A stretch of 64,000 nt of DNA from positions 998,574 to 1,062,573 of the forward strand of contig CP078014.1 of assembly GCA_020544565.1 (NCBI GenBank). Direction: 5' to 3'. This stretch comes from Bradyrhizobiaceae bacterium (GTDB lineage: Bacteria; Pseudomonadota; Alphaproteobacteria; Rhizobiales; Xanthobacteraceae). Of this stretch, positions 36,665-46,461 are shown piece by piece; position 1 is the stretch's first letter, and every line of letters begins with the position of its first letter. The position numbers were made by a program, and so were the translations under genes. The notes beneath the pieces were generated by a model. It had not been told where the DNA came from, did not search any database, and saw only the letters and a list, made by a program, of their open reading frames with translations.

Positions 36665-38308
36665 TCAGTCGGCGGGCTGCCCGGCCGCGGTATCGGCGAT
36701 GGCCGGAGGCGTGGCGGGCGGCGGGGCGTATTCCCGGCCGCGACCTCCGGTCAGCCGCTCATAGGCCGAGATCAGCGTCGCGTAGGGATTGACCCACAGC
36801 CAGCCGTCGCGGGTGAACACCTGCACGTCGAAATGCAGATGGGTGCTGGTGCCGCCGGGGTAATCCTGAAAGTTGGACACCACGCCGATCCGCTCGCTCT
36901 CGGCAACGCGCCGCCCGTGCACCACGCCGTCGGCATCGAGGCGGGCGGGGTTCATGTGGATGTAGCGGAAGCGGATGTGCTCGTTGCGGCTGTTGACCAG
37001 CAGGAACACCGCCTGCTGCGTCGGAGTGCGGATCAGCACGCCGTCGCGCACGGCGACCACCGGATAGATGTCGGGCAGGCAGCGGTCCGCGCCGTCGTTG
37101 CGCAGGTGGCAGGCCGAGGGCCGGATGTCCTGGCCCTGATGGCCCATGCCATTGGCGCACTGGCCGACCTCGAAGTCGCGGGTCTCGCAGAAATTATCCT
37201 GCCAGGGGTAGCTGTAGTTGCCGCCGGCGGATTCATCGAACACCAGCGGCTTGTCGTTGCGCTTGCAACGGTAGTCGTCGCCCTTGGTCGGCCGCCAGCC
37301 GAGCCGCCCGGTACGATAGCAGTCGCCCCAGTTCATGAAGGACTGCGAGTTGGCGAAGGCGGGCGCCTGCTCGATGGGAAAGCGGATCTGCGCGTAGACG
37401 GTGAAGTCCGGATGTCCGGGCTGGCCGCGATAGCCGCTGCCGGCGATGATCTCGCCCGGCGGCCGATAGGTGAAATCGGGCGAGAAGGCTTGCGGACGTT
37501 CCGAGATATCCGGCGCGATGTTGAAGCGGGATTTGCGCGGCGTGCCGCCCGCCACGCGCAGCGCTTTCAGGAAGCGTTCGGCGATCGGCGATGCTTCGCG
37601 GCACGCCAGCCGCTTCCGCCGCGCCCGGCCGTCGTGGCACTGGATGGACACGACATAGGGCACGCCGAAGCGGGTGAAGGCATAGCGGACATAGCCTTCG
37701 CGGATCACGCGCCGCAGGTCGGGGAACTGGGCCGCCAGCGCCTTCACCGGCTCGCCCTTGCCGGCTCGCGGGTCGGTGATGTCATAGAGCAGCAGCGAGG
37801 CGGTGATCTGCACGTCCACCGGCTTGGTGAACATCCGTGACGGCATGTCGTCGCCGACGCCGCGGTCGAGAGCGAAAACCGCGTCGTAGCCGGCCGGCCC
37901 AGCGTCGAACATGCTGGCCTCGCGGAAGCCGGCCTGATAGCGCGGAATTTGCAGGTCGGACAGCCCGCTGTGGCGGTCCGCGATCAACTGCGCGGTGTCG
38001 AACGGCAGCAGCACCGGCACCGGACTCTGCGCGATGCCGGAGAAGATCGGCGACGTCACCGCATTGAGCTGGGCGATCGCGGTGATGCGGCGGGGCCTGA
38101 GAGCGCGCGTCCGGCGCTCGGTGGTGAAACTGAAATGATTGCCGGCGAGCGGCTGCGCGGCGATCTCGGCCCTGAACTGGTTGACGGCCGCCGGCCAGTC
38201 GGGCCGCACCACCGAAATGGACGGGGTGCGGAATTCGTCGGCACGGGCAGGCGGCGTGGCGAGGGCGAGCCATGCAAGGGCGAGAAAAAGAAAACAGCAG
38301 CCGGGCAT
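36665..38308 (-). CDS. Exported M23 (LytM-type) metallopeptidase
   Basis: This 547-residue protein begins with a signal peptide (MPGCCFLFLALAWLALAT, cleavage after ARA near residue 23). A long middle region of unknown fold (about 25-370) precedes the M23 domain. The zinc motif is present: GMGHQGQDIRP (His and Asp) and, later, HLHFDVQ (HxH). Such enzymes cut peptide cross-links in peptidoglycan or regulate amidases. The large N-terminal region has several paired cysteines (FCETRDFEVGQC, SACH, DRC), consistent with a periplasmic location. A GTG at 38386 in frame would give an overlong leader and was rejected. It lies downstream of efp on the same strand. Confidence 0.82.
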   Translation of the reverse strand: MPGCCFLFLALAWLALATPPARADEFRTPSISVVRPDWPAAVNQFRAEIAAQPLAGNHFSFTTERRTRALRPRRITAIAQLNAVTSPIFSGIAQSPVPVLLPFDTAQLIADRHSGLSDLQIPRYQAGFREASMFDAGPAGYDAVFALDRGVGDDMPSRMFTKPVDVQITASLLLYDITDPRAGKGEPVKALAAQFPDLRRVIREGYVRYAFTRFGVPYVVSIQCHDGRARRKRLACREASPIAERFLKALRVAGGTPRKSRFNIAPDISERPQAFSPDFTYRPPGEIIAGSGYRGQPGHPDFTVYAQIRFPIEQAPAFANSQSFMNWGDCYRTGRLGWRPTKGDDYRCKRNDKPLVFDESAGGNYSYPWQDNFCETRDFEVGQCANGMGHQGQDIRPSACHLRNDGADRCLPDIYPVVAVRDGVLIRTPTQQAVFLLVNSRNEHIRFRYIHMNPARLDADGVVHGRRVAESERIGVVSNFQDYPGGTSTHLHFDVQVFTRDGWLWVNPYATLISAYERLTGGRGREYAPPPATPPAIADTAAGQPAD

Positions 38309-38394
38309 AGCCAGAACTGCTGCTGACAGGGCTGCTGTCGATCCCGGCCTTGATGTGCTCGAAGCTGTCAGAGCATCCTCGCGCACCCTGTGGC

Positions 38395-38961
38395 TCAGTC
38401 CTTGGCGCGCTCGACGTAGGAGCCGTCCTCGGTCATCACCACAATGCGGGTGCCGACGCCGATGTGCGGCGGCACGCCGGTGCGGACGCCGTTGGACAGC
38501 ATGGCGGGCTTGTAGGAGGACGAGGCGGTCTGCCCCTTGGTCACCGGCTCGGTGTCGACCACTTCGAGGGTGACGCGCTGCGGCAGGGTGAGGGCCACCG
38601 CGTTGCCGTCGAAAATCGAGAGCTTCACGGTCATGTTTTCCTGCAGGTAGGGCGCGGCGGAACCGACCACATCCTTGGGAACCAGAAGCTGGTCGTAGGT
38701 CTCGTTGTTCATGAAGTGGAAGCCGTCGCTGTCCTCGTAGAGGTAGTTGTAGTCGCGGTCTTCGACGAAGGCGCGTTCCACTTGGTCGGTGGTCTTGTAG
38801 CGCTCCGAAACCTTTACACCGTCGCCGATCCGGCGCATTTCGATCTGGCTGACCGGGGTTCCCTTGCCGGGATGGATGTTCTCGGCGCTCAGAACCACAT
38901 ATAGCCTGCCGTCCTGCTCAATGATGTTGCCCTTGCGAATCGAACTGGCGATGACTTTCAC
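38395..38961 (-). CDS. efp: Elongation factor P
   Basis: This 188-residue protein helps ribosomes that stall on proline runs. The three-barrel EF-P layout is clear. The loop [10 protein letters not shown] holds the lysine to be modified (K33, equivalent to K34 of E. coli), so beta-lysylation is expected; the genes for the modifying enzymes EpmA and EpmB lie divergently upstream. The start is a GTG (GTGAAAGTCATC), preceded by AGGAAAG; an ATG start is not available at the family position. Confidence 0.96.
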   Translation of the reverse strand: MKVIASSIRKGNIIEQDGRLYVVLSAENIHPGKGTPVSQIEMRRIGDGVKVSERYKTTDQVERAFVEDRDYNYLYEDSDGFHFMNNETYDQLLVPKDVVGSAAPYLQENMTVKLSIFDGNAVALTLPQRVTLEVVDTEPVTKGQTASSSYKPAMLSNGVRTGVPPHIGVGTRIVVMTEDGSYVERAKD

Positions 38962-39099
38962 GGATAGCTTTCCTAAGGTTCGGGGCCGGCCGTCTTGCGC
39001 CGGGCGCAGGTCCGGGGCCGGCAAGGCTGTTTCGGGCCGCAACATACTGATTTGTCGCCGGGAAGCCAGTCTTTTACCGCCAAATCGGGCATTTCTCCG

Positions 39100-40149
39100 A
39101 TGAATGTCGCGAAATCCTCGCCGTGGTGGACGGCCGACCGCCATATGGACCGCCGCCCGTTCCTGCGGGCGCGGGGGGATATCACCCGGGCGGCGCGGGA
39201 CTGGTTCGCGGCCGAGGGTTTCACCGAGGTCGAGACCGGCGTGCTCCAGGTGTCCCCGGGCAACGAGACCCATTTGCATGCCCCCGCCACCGAGCTGATC
39301 CGTCCCGACGGCGAACGCATGCGCCGCTATCTGCGGACCTCGCCGGAATTCGCCTGTAAGAAGCTGCTCGCCGCCGGCGAGGACCGCATCGTCGAATTCG
39401 CCCGCGTGTTCCGCGACCGCGAGCGCGGGCCGTTGCACCTGCCGGAATTCACCATGCTGGAATGGTATCGCGCGCGCGAGGGCTATGACGCCGTGATCGC
39501 CGACACGGTTGCGATCATCGCCCGTGCGGCGGAGACCACAGGCATCGCCGCCTTCACCCGGCGCGGCGTGTCGGCCGATCCTCATGCCGAACCCGAACGG
39601 CTGACCGTGGCCGAGGCGTTCGCGCGCTTCGCGGGCATCGACCTGCTGGCCACCATCATCGGCGGGGAAGGCGATCGCGCCCGGCTCGCGGCGCAGGCCG
39701 CCGGACGCATCCGGATGGCCGACGACGACACCTGGTCGGACATTTTCAGCAAGATTCTGGTCGAATATGTCGAGCCGCAACTCGGGCAGGGCCGCCTGAC
39801 CATCCTCGACCAATATCCCGCGCCGGAAGCGGCGCTGGCGCGAGTGAATCCGTCCGATCCGCGCGTGGCGGAGCGCTTCGAGGTCTATGCCTGCGGCGTC
39901 GAACTCGCCAACGGCTTCGGCGAACTGATCGACGCCACAGAGCAGCGGGCGCGCTTCACCGCCGCCATGGACGAGAAGCAGCGCCGCTATGGCGAGCGCT
40001 ATCCGGTGGACGAGGATTTCCTCGCCGCGATGGCGCAGATGCCGGAGGCGAGCGGCGTGGCGCTGGGCTTCGACCGTCTGGTGATGCTGGCCAGCGGCGC
40101 CACCCGCATCGATCAGGTGGTGTGGACGCCGCCGCCGGAGGCCGTATGA
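39100..40149 (+). CDS. epmA: EF-P lysine--lysine ligase
   Basis: This 349-residue class II LysRS-like enzyme attaches (R)-beta-lysine to EF-P. It has the LysRS catalytic core ([55 protein letters not shown]) but no N-terminal anticodon-binding domain, which distinguishes EpmA (GenX/PoxA/YjeA) from LysRS. It is divergent from efp and overlaps the next gene by 4 nt (ATGA), so epmA and epmB are cotranslated. Confidence 0.94.
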   Translation: MNVAKSSPWWTADRHMDRRPFLRARGDITRAARDWFAAEGFTEVETGVLQVSPGNETHLHAPATELIRPDGERMRRYLRTSPEFACKKLLAAGEDRIVEFARVFRDRERGPLHLPEFTMLEWYRAREGYDAVIADTVAIIARAAETTGIAAFTRRGVSADPHAEPERLTVAEAFARFAGIDLLATIIGGEGDRARLAAQAAGRIRMADDDTWSDIFSKILVEYVEPQLGQGRLTILDQYPAPEAALARVNPSDPRVAERFEVYACGVELANGFGELIDATEQRARFTAAMDEKQRRYGERYPVDEDFLAAMAQMPEASGVALGFDRLVMLASGATRIDQVVWTPPPEAV

Positions 40150-41222
40150 CGATCGGCCGCGCCGACAGCGTCACCTTACGGACGCCGTCCGATCTGGCGG
40201 CGCAGGGGCTCGCACCCGCGGACAGCCTGCCGGCGCTCGAGCGGGTCGCGGCGCGTTATGCGATCGCGGTGACGCCGGACGTGGCGGCGCTGATCGACAC
40301 GTCCGATCCGAACGATCCCATCGCGCGGCAGTACATCCCCTCGGTGGACGAACTGACGACGCAGCCGAGCGAACGCGCCGACCCCATCGGCGATCACGCC
40401 CATGCGCCGGTCGCCGGCATCGTCCACCGCTATCCCGACCGCGTGCTGCTCAAGCTGGTCCATGTCTGCGCGGTGTATTGTCGGTTCTGCTTCCGCCGCG
40501 AGATGGTGGGGCCCGGCAAGGAGACCGCGCTCTCCAGCGATGCTTATGCGGGGGCGCTGGATTACATCCGGGCGCATCCGGCCATCTGGGAGGTGATCCT
40601 CACCGGCGGCGACCCGCTGATGCTGTCGGCCCGCCGGCTGCGCGAGGTGATCGGCGATCTGGCCGCTATCGATCACGTCAAGGTCATCCGCCTTCATACG
40701 CGCGTGCCGGTCGCCGATCCCGCGCGCGTCAGCGATGAAACCGTCGCGGCGTTGAAGGCGGGGGGCGCGGTCACGTGGGTGGCGCTGCACGCCAATCATC
40801 CGCGCGAACTGACCGCCGCCGCGCGAGCCGCCTGCGCCCGCATGGTGGATGCCGGCATTCCCATGGTCAGCCAGTCGGTGCTGCTGCGCGGCGTCAACGA
40901 CGATGCCGCGACGCTGGAGGCGCTGATGCGCGCTTTCGTGGAATGCCGCATCAAGCCGTATTACCTGCATCACGGCGATCTCGCGCCCGGCACCGCGCAT
41001 CTGCGCACCACCATCGCGCACGGGCAGGCGCTGATGGGCGCGCTGCGCGGCCGCGTCTCCGGCCTGTGCCAGCCCGATTACGTGCTCGATATTCCGGGCG
41101 GCCACGGCAAGTCTCCGATCGGGCCGCAATATCTGTCGCGCGCGGACGAGGGCGGTGAGCGTGGGGCCTATCGCATCGTCGATTATTGCGGCGACGTGCA
41201 CCTCTATCCGGATGTGGAGTAG
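40146..41222 (+). CDS. epmB: EF-P beta-lysylation radical SAM enzyme (lysine 2,3-aminomutase-like)
   Basis: This 358-residue radical SAM and PLP enzyme converts alpha-lysine to beta-lysine for EF-P. The Fe-S motif is C108-C112-C115 in [21 protein letters not shown] binds SAM, and the PLP lysine is probably in the C-terminal GGHGKSPIG. It is shorter than catabolic KamA enzymes (about 410-470), as is typical of EpmB/YjeK. The start overlaps the epmA stop. The EF-P hydroxylase EpmC is not in the window. Confidence 0.93.
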   Translation: MTIGRADSVTLRTPSDLAAQGLAPADSLPALERVAARYAIAVTPDVAALIDTSDPNDPIARQYIPSVDELTTQPSERADPIGDHAHAPVAGIVHRYPDRVLLKLVHVCAVYCRFCFRREMVGPGKETALSSDAYAGALDYIRAHPAIWEVILTGGDPLMLSARRLREVIGDLAAIDHVKVIRLHTRVPVADPARVSDETVAALKAGGAVTWVALHANHPRELTAAARAACARMVDAGIPMVSQSVLLRGVNDDAATLEALMRAFVECRIKPYYLHHGDLAPGTAHLRTTIAHGQALMGALRGRVSGLCQPDYVLDIPGGHGKSPIGPQYLSRADEGGERGAYRIVDYCGDVHLYPDVE

Positions 41223-41232
41223 GGGGCGCGCG

Positions 41233-41430
41233 ATGGCAGCTCCCGAGCCTCCCGAAGACGACGGCAACCGGACGGTCGAGAACGCCGTGATGCTCGGCTT
41301 TTTCGTGGTTCTGGTCGCCGCCGGCGTCTGGCTGCTCGGATCGATGGCCGATGTGCGCAAGGCACAGGATTGTGCGGCGCAAGGCCGGCGCAATTGCGGA
41401 ACGATAGAAAATCCGGAGCGTTCCAACTAG
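41233..41430 (+). CDS. Small single-pass membrane protein
   Basis: This 65-residue protein has an acidic start (APEPPEDDGN), one hydrophobic helix at about 19-38 (VMLGFFVVLVAAGVWLLG) and a short tail with two cysteines (DCAAQGRRNC). It follows epmB by 10 bp and may be cotranscribed. I recognise no family. Codon use is like the neighbours, and the composition is typical of a membrane miniprotein. Confidence 0.6.
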   Translation: MAAPEPPEDDGNRTVENAVMLGFFVVLVAAGVWLLGSMADVRKAQDCAAQGRRNCGTIENPERSN

Positions 41431-41472
41431 GATGTCGTCACCAGTTGGAATCGATTTGATCGGGAGCGCGAC

Positions 41473-41736
41473 ATGACAAAAACGATCGTAACAGCCGTAC
41501 TCCTTTCGCTGGCGGGCGCATCGTTCGCCCTGGCGCAAGGTGCGGGCAATCCGTCCCCGGCCACGCCGCCGTCGTCCGCGTCCCAGCCGTCGTCGGCCGG
41601 CGCCCGCAATGCGCCCGTGGGACACCGCCAGCCGCGCGCAGATCAGGTGCCGTCCGCGGCAGAAAAGAATTACATGGAATCGCCCGAGGACAAGGCGCTC
41701 GACCGCAAGATCAAGAGCATCTGCCGGGGCTGCTGA
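41473..41736 (+). CDS. Small secreted protein
   Basis: This 87-residue protein has a standard signal peptide (MTKTIVTAVLLSLAGASFALA, cleavage near 22). The mature part is Pro/Ser/Ala-rich and disordered-looking, followed by a charged end (AEKNYMESPEDKALDRKIKS) and a CRGC terminus with two closely spaced cysteines. No known domain. It follows the small membrane protein by 42 bp. The two may form a small envelope pair. Confidence 0.6.
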   Translation: MTKTIVTAVLLSLAGASFALAQGAGNPSPATPPSSASQPSSAGARNAPVGHRQPRADQVPSAAEKNYMESPEDKALDRKIKSICRGC

Positions 41737-41845
41737 CGGCGGTCAGGTATTGGGAGCCACGCGAGCGGCGTGAGCCAACAAAACCGGTCGCACCCGGAGT
41801 CCTGTTTTTATCGGCTATCTGATTTTGCGGGGATCTTTTGACGTG

Positions 41846-41920
41846 TGGCGCTCCCTAGCGGAATCGAACCGCTCTCTCCACCGTGAAAGGGTGGCGTCCT
41901 AACCGATAGACGAAGGGAGC
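41846..41920 (-). tRNA. tRNA-Glu (UUC)
   Basis: The cloverleaf reads on the minus strand: acceptor GCTCCCT paired with AGGGAGC, anticodon loop CTTTCAC with anticodon TTC, T-arm GCGGTTCGATTCCGC, discriminator G and an encoded CCA (41846-41848). It reads charged glutamate codons GAA and GAG. An AT-richer stretch upstream should hold its promoter. Confidence 0.95.
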
Positions 41921-42155
41921 GAAAAGTCGGCACAGGCCGTTTTCTTTCCGCTGAGAAAGAAATTTTCGCAACAAATCAACATGTTAGTGTTGCTCTGAGC
42001 GGCGTCGGCCGCAATCACGCAAGTGATTTGGCCGATGCGCGAGAACCTATAATCGCGTTTCGCGACTGCGGCAAGCGCTCTGGCGCGTGGCCCAACAAGT
42101 CATTTTGTCGGCCGGACATGATGCGGGGATAACGGCACGACGCGGCGTCCGGTCG
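41921..42155. other. Intergenic region between tRNA-Glu and the CDF gene
   Basis: This stretch is AT-richer than its surroundings near 41940-41990. A small stem TTTCTTT / AAAGAAA lies there. I see no gene. Confidence 0.4.
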
Positions 42156-43130
42156 TCAGATTGCAGGAGCGGAGGTGAGGACGCATCGGCACGCCGTATC
42201 CGGATCGGTCTCGATCTGGATGGTCGGGTGCTGAATTCCGAACCTGTGATCGAGATCGTGGGCGGTCTGCAGCAGGAAGGAATCGTCCGGGCGGCCCGCC
42301 GGAATGAGGAGGTGGCAGGTCAGCGCGATCTCGGTCGTGCTCATCGGCCAAATGTGCAGATCGTGGACGTCGGTGACGCCCGGCCGCCCTTCGAGATAGC
42401 TGCGGACCGCGACCGGATCGACGTGGGATGGCACCGCACTGAGCGACATCGCGGTGCTGTCGCGCAGCAGTCCCCATGTGCCCCACACGATCACCGCGAC
42501 GATCACGAGGCTGGCCACCGGGTCCGGCCACAGCCATCCGGTCAGCATCGTGATGAAGGCCGCGACGACGACGCCCGCCGAGACCGCGGCGTCGGCCGCC
42601 ATGTGCAGATACGCGCCCTTGATGTTGATGTCGCTCTTGCTGCCGGATGCAAACAGCCACGCGGTGAAGCCGTTGATCGCAATGCCGATGGTGGCCACGA
42701 CGATCACGGTCATTTCCGCGATGGGTTGGGGGTTGAACAGCCGCAGGATCGCTTCCCAGCCGATGGCGCCGACGGCGATCAGCAGGAACACGGCGTTGAA
42801 CAGCGCCGCGAGAATAGACGAGCCGCGCAGGCCATAGGTAAAGCGGTCGGAGGGCGGCCGCCGCGACAGGATCACGGCGATCCAGGCCACCACCAGCCCC
42901 AGCACGTCGGACAGGTTGTGGCCGGCGTCGGCGATCAGCGCGGTCGAATTGGCGAGATAGCCGTAGATGCCTTCGATGATGACGAACGCGGTATTGAGCG
43001 CGATGCCGATGGCGAACGCCCTGCCGAAATCCGCTGGCGCATGGCTGTGGCCGTGATGTCCGTGCGACCCGTGACCATGGCCGTCATGGTCATGCGCGCC
43101 ATGATCGTGGGCGGAATGGGGCGAATGCAT
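42156..43130 (-). CDS. Cation diffusion facilitator (zinc/cobalt-type exporter)
   Basis: This 324-residue inner-membrane antiporter moves divalent metal out of the cytoplasm. The first 30 residues hold 13 histidines, a metal-binding tail. About six membrane helices follow (about 36-240). The transport site is visible in helix II (IADAGHNLSDVLG, His and Asp) and helix V (MAADAAVSAG, one D; the usual HxxxD partner is in LHMAADA). The cytoplasmic ferredoxin-like domain begins near 245 (DVHDLHIWPMSTTEIALTCH). The His-rich loop points to zinc, cobalt or nickel; which one cannot be told. Confidence 0.92.
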   Translation of the reverse strand: MHSPHSAHDHGAHDHDGHGHGSHGHHGHSHAPADFGRAFAIGIALNTAFVIIEGIYGYLANSTALIADAGHNLSDVLGLVVAWIAVILSRRPPSDRFTYGLRGSSILAALFNAVFLLIAVGAIGWEAILRLFNPQPIAEMTVIVVATIGIAINGFTAWLFASGSKSDINIKGAYLHMAADAAVSAGVVVAAFITMLTGWLWPDPVASLVIVAVIVWGTWGLLRDSTAMSLSAVPSHVDPVAVRSYLEGRPGVTDVHDLHIWPMSTTEIALTCHLLIPAGRPDDSFLLQTAHDLDHRFGIQHPTIQIETDPDTACRCVLTSAPAI

Positions 43131-43243
43131 CGTGCGAGATCCGTTCGAACTGATCCCCGGCCGGGGTCTCTCGAACGATATGCGTTATCGCCTGGCCGAA
43201 TACTATCACAGGGGGTCGAAACCGGCCTCCTGCGAGCCCGCGC

Positions 43244-44098
43244 TCAGATTGGCGGCTTGACGTCGGCGACGGTGCGCGCGCGGGTGACCGTGGCTGCGAT
43301 ATTGTCGGCCAGAAGGCGCGCGAAGCAGGAATAGCCCCAGTCGTTCATGTGCAGGCCGTCGGCGGTGATGAACCGGTCGAAGGCGAGGGCCTCATCCTCG
43401 TGCCAGTGCCGCATGGCGACGTAGCGGCGGAACACCGGTACATGCGCGGCCTTGGCGATATAGCCGATCATCCCGACCATGTCGTTGACGGCCGGCTTGG
43501 CGTTCACCGCCGGCGCGAACTGCGGATCGATCAGCAGCACATCGGCGCCGGTCTTCCTGATCCGGGTGATGCCGGCGCGCAGCACGTCGCCGGTGGCCGG
43601 GATGCTGCCGTCGCGCAGCACCGTATTGGTGCCGAGCTGCCAGATCACCAGATCGGGATGGTGGCCGAGCACGGTGTCCATTCGCGCCATCATGTCCGCG
43701 GCCTCTTCGCCGTTGACGCCGAGATTGACGACGGTGACGGGCGCGTCGGGAAAGCGCTGGCGCAATTCGCGTTCGAGGCGGCTCGGATAGGCGAAGGCCG
43801 GCGAACTGGCTCCTGCGCCGCCTGTGGACGACGATCCGACCGCAACGATGGTCACCGGATCATGGGCGGTGAGGCGCTTGGCGAGCCGCGCGATGGGGGC
43901 ATCGAACTGGGCAATGGTGCGCGAGGACTTGCAGGCTTGTGTTTTGAAAACGGCGTTGAGATCGTCGGAGGCGGCGAGGCGGGCGACTGTCGCAGCCGGT
44001 TCGGCGCGAGCGGCGACCGGCTGAAGGACGAGCGCGGCGCCGAGTGCAAACCCGGCGGTGCTGAGTGCGTGCTTCCAACCGTAAGCAAGGCTGACCAT
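43244..44098 (-). CDS. Exported SGNH/GDSL-type hydrolase
   Basis: The 284-residue protein starts with a signal peptide (cleavage near AARA-E, residue 32). An SGNH esterase fold follows: block I VAVGSSSTGGAG with the nucleophile Ser, block II Gly in VVNLGVNG, block III WQLGTNT with the Asn, and block V DGLHMND with Asp and His. These hydrolyse esters such as acetyl groups on polysaccharide or cell wall. The start MVSLAYGWKH was preferred over an outer start that would place a basic stretch before the signal. Confidence 0.85.
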   Translation of the reverse strand: MVSLAYGWKHALSTAGFALGAALVLQPVAARAEPAATVARLAASDDLNAVFKTQACKSSRTIAQFDAPIARLAKRLTAHDPVTIVAVGSSSTGGAGASSPAFAYPSRLERELRQRFPDAPVTVVNLGVNGEEAADMMARMDTVLGHHPDLVIWQLGTNTVLRDGSIPATGDVLRAGITRIRKTGADVLLIDPQFAPAVNAKPAVNDMVGMIGYIAKAAHVPVFRRYVAMRHWHEDEALAFDRFITADGLHMNDWGYSCFARLLADNIAATVTRARTVADVKPPI

Positions 44099-44233
44099 CG
44101 ACGAACGGACCCTGGCATGGCGGCCATGGCAGGCCCGCTTGCCTAAATCACTAGCGAAAACGGGCATGGGGGACAATGCGGAGTTAGGCGTAGGGGAACT
44201 CATCGTTAATTCGATTTATCGTCCGTTTTGGGC

Positions 44234-44252
44234 AAAATCCCGCCATGCGGGA
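44234..44252 (-). terminator. Intrinsic terminator after the MarC gene
   Basis: Read on the minus strand, TCCCGC-ATG-GCGGGA is a 6-bp stem followed by ATTTTG, 53 bp beyond the MarC stop. It fits a short Rho-independent terminator. Confidence 0.55.
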
Positions 44253-44304
44253 CATGTTGCGACGCACAAATATATGAAAAAATCGGAAGCCGCCCCGGTT
44301 CCGA

Positions 44305-44958
44305 TCAGGCCACCGTGGCGAGCAACGCGCTGCATCCGGCCCAGATGATCTGGATGCCGATGCAAAACAGGATGAACGCCGACAGCCGCATCAGCACGTC
44401 GGTGCCGCGCGCGCCGAGCAGGGCGACGATACGGCCGGCAAAGCGGTAGCAGACAAAGATGGTGGCGGCGACGGCGGCAAGTCCCGCCACCGCCGCGCCG
44501 CCGAGAGTCGCCAACTGCTCGATGTCCGTGACCGCACTCGGCCGCTGGCTGCCGAGCGTGATTGCCACCGACATCGAGCCCGGTCCGATGGTCAGCGGCA
44601 TGGTCAGGGGATAGAAGGCATCGACCGGATACATCGCGCCGGTAGTTTGGGTTGGATCTTTCCCCGCAACCTGCGGCGCGTGCAGCAACTGCCATCCGAA
44701 TGCCGCCACCACCAGGCCGCCGGCAACGCGGACGACCGGCAGGGTGATGCCGAAGAATTCCAGCACATGCGAGCCGATCAGGAGCGAGCCCAGCAGCAGG
44801 AAGAAACTGTTGCGGGCAACGCCGAGGGCCAGCGCGCTGCGCTCGGCATTGGTGCTGCCGTCGGTCAGGCGCAGGAAAAGCGGTGCGTTGCCGAGCGGGT
44901 TCACGATCGGAAACAGCGCGGCATAGACCAGCAGGAAAGCGTTGATGATGTTCTGCAC
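44305..44958 (-). CDS. MarC-family integral membrane protein
   Basis: This 217-residue protein has about six membrane helices. The N-terminal block IVNPLGNAPLFLRL and the central YPLTMPLTIGPGSMSVAITLG are MarC/UPF0056 signatures. The function of this family is unknown; earlier links to antibiotic resistance were withdrawn. The start is a GTG (44956-44958); the frame stays open further upstream, but that part is Arg/Pro-rich and looks non-coding. It is followed by an intrinsic terminator. Confidence 0.87.
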   Translation of the reverse strand: MQNIINAFLLVYAALFPIVNPLGNAPLFLRLTDGSTNAERSALALGVARNSFFLLLGSLLIGSHVLEFFGITLPVVRVAGGLVVAAFGWQLLHAPQVAGKDPTQTTGAMYPVDAFYPLTMPLTIGPGSMSVAITLGSQRPSAVTDIEQLATLGGAAVAGLAAVAATIFVCYRFAGRIVALLGARGTDVLMRLSAFILFCIGIQIIWAGCSALLATVA

Positions 44959-45066
44959 GTCGTTCGTCCGGTGAAACGCGCCGACTTCCAGCAGAGATCG
45001 GGCGCGTTTGCAATGTGGGGATCGACCATCGGGGATCGGGCCGGGTGCCCGGACGCGGTGACGGCG

Positions 45067-45090
45067 ACGCCCCGCCGGCGGGCGGGGCGT
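45067..45090 (-). terminator. GC-rich hairpin after the glyoxalase gene
   Basis: ACGCCCCGCC and GGCGGGGCGT are perfect 10-bp arms with a 4-nt loop, 17 bp beyond the stop of the glyoxalase gene on the minus strand. No T-run follows. Confidence 0.45.
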
Positions 45091-45107
45091 TACGACGACT
45101 GCGGGGC

Positions 45108-45557
45108 TTACCAGTGTCCGGTGTTGGGCATCGACACCCAAGGCTCCTGCGGCGGCCGGGCGTCGCCCTTCTGCAGAAGCTCGATCGAATGCAGGTCGGG
45201 CGAGCGGATGAAGGCCATCTGGCCGTCGCGCGGCGGCCGGTTGATGGTGATGCCGAGCTTCATCAGGCGGTCGCAGGTGGCATAGATGTCATCGACCTCG
45301 TAGGCGAGATGGCCGAAGAAGCGGTCTTCGCCGTAGTTCTCCTCATCCCAGTTGTAGGTCAGTTCGACCAGCGGCGCGCCACGTCCCTTGACCTGTTTGA
45401 GCAGTGCCTCGTCTTCCTCCGCGCAGAGAAACACCAGCGTGTACCGGCCTTTCTCTCTTTCGGAGCGGTGGATCTCCTTGAGGCCGAGGGCGTCGCGGTA
45501 GAATTTCAGGGCGGCATCCAGGTTGCGGACGCGCAGCATGGTGTGGAGATAACGCAT
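45108..45557 (-). CDS. gloA: Glyoxalase I-like (VOC family) protein
   Basis: This 149-residue protein has two beta-alpha-beta-beta-beta units. The expected metal ligands are in place: His in YLHTMLRV, Glu in LVELTYNW, His in [10 protein letters not shown] and Glu in SIELLQ. With GRG and the SLD-like blocks this fits lactoylglutathione lyase, which turns methylglyoxal-glutathione into lactoylglutathione. The length is near the E. coli GloA (135). The start MRYLHTML fits the family; the open frame upstream overlaps the divergent sirtuin gene and is not coding. Confidence 0.9.
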   Translation of the reverse strand: MRYLHTMLRVRNLDAALKFYRDALGLKEIHRSEREKGRYTLVFLCAEEDEALLKQVKGRGAPLVELTYNWDEENYGEDRFFGHLAYEVDDIYATCDRLMKLGITINRPPRDGQMAFIRSPDLHSIELLQKGDARPPQEPWVSMPNTGHW

Positions 45558-45699
45558 GTTTTGATCCCGTGCTCGTGGATTTCGACCGATGTCAGATATC
45601 ATCAAAAGCGGTCGAGGGGCAGGGCGCGGCGGCTTTGGACGCGCCCGCTTGAATTCGCATATAGTTGAGTGAAACTTCCCGTTCCTTCCGGTGTTGGGC

Positions 45700-46461
45700 A
45701 TGATCGCATTGGATCTTCCGAGTGGCGTCGAGAAGCTGGGCGAGATGATCGCCGAAGCCCGCGTCATCGTTCCGTTCACGGGCGCAGGCATTTCCACCGA
45801 ATGCGGCATTCCGGATTTCCGCTCGCCCGGCGGGTTGTGGACGCGCAACCGTCCGATCCCGTTCGACGAGTTCGTCGCCAGCCAGGAGGTGCGGGACGAG
45901 GCCTGGCGGCGGCGCTTCGCGATGGAGGCGACCTTCGCCGCGGCGACGCCGGGTCGCGGGCATCGCGCGCTGGCCTCGCTGTACAAGGCCGGCAAGATCC
46001 CGGCGATTATCACCCAGAACATCGATAACCTGCATCAGGTGTCGGGGTTCGCCGCCGACCATGTCGTCGAACTGCACGGCAATACCACCTATGCACGTTG
46101 TCTCGGCTGCGAGAAACGCTACGAGATCGCCTGGGTGAAGCAGCGTTTCGACGCGGAGGGGGCCGCGCCGTCGTGCGCGGACTGCAGCGAGCCGATCAAG
46201 ACCGCGACGGTTTCGTTCGGTCAGTCCATGCCCGAGGACGAGATGCGCCGCGCGGCGGAACTGGCGCGGCATTGCGACCTGTTTCTCGCCATCGGATCGT
46301 CGCTGGTGGTCTGGCCCGCCGCCGGATTTCCGGTTCTGGCGCAGAATTGCGGGGCGAAGCTGGTGATCATCAACAACGAGCCGACCGATCAGGACGATCT
46401 GGCCGATCTGGTGATCCGCCACGATATCGGCGAGACGCTCGGGCCGTTCGTGCGCAACTGA
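45700..46461 (+). CDS. cobB: NAD-dependent protein deacylase (Sir2/CobB family)
   Basis: This 253-residue sirtuin removes acyl groups from lysine with NAD. The NAD motifs are [18 protein letters not shown] and TQNIDNLHQ, and the catalytic His is H126 in ELHGN. The zinc site has four cysteines: C134, C137, C159 and C162. Absence of the Tyr/Arg pair typical of class III sirtuins cannot be judged with certainty, so deacetylase versus desuccinylase is open. An in-frame GTG lies 9 nt before the chosen ATG. It is divergent from the glyoxalase gene. Confidence 0.92.
   Translation: MIALDLPSGVEKLGEMIAEARVIVPFTGAGISTECGIPDFRSPGGLWTRNRPIPFDEFVASQEVRDEAWRRRFAMEATFAAATPGRGHRALASLYKAGKIPAIITQNIDNLHQVSGFAADHVVELHGNTTYARCLGCEKRYEIAWVKQRFDAEGAAPSCADCSEPIKTATVSFGQSMPEDEMRRAAELARHCDLFLAIGSSLVVWPAAGFPVLAQNCGAKLVIINNEPTDQDDLADLVIRHDIGETLGPFVRN

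Noticed and set aside
45108-46022. Extended glyoxalase gene running over the sirtuin start
   Set aside because: The extra 150 residues are antisense to the sirtuin gene and low-complexity; the family start MRYLHTML fits instead.
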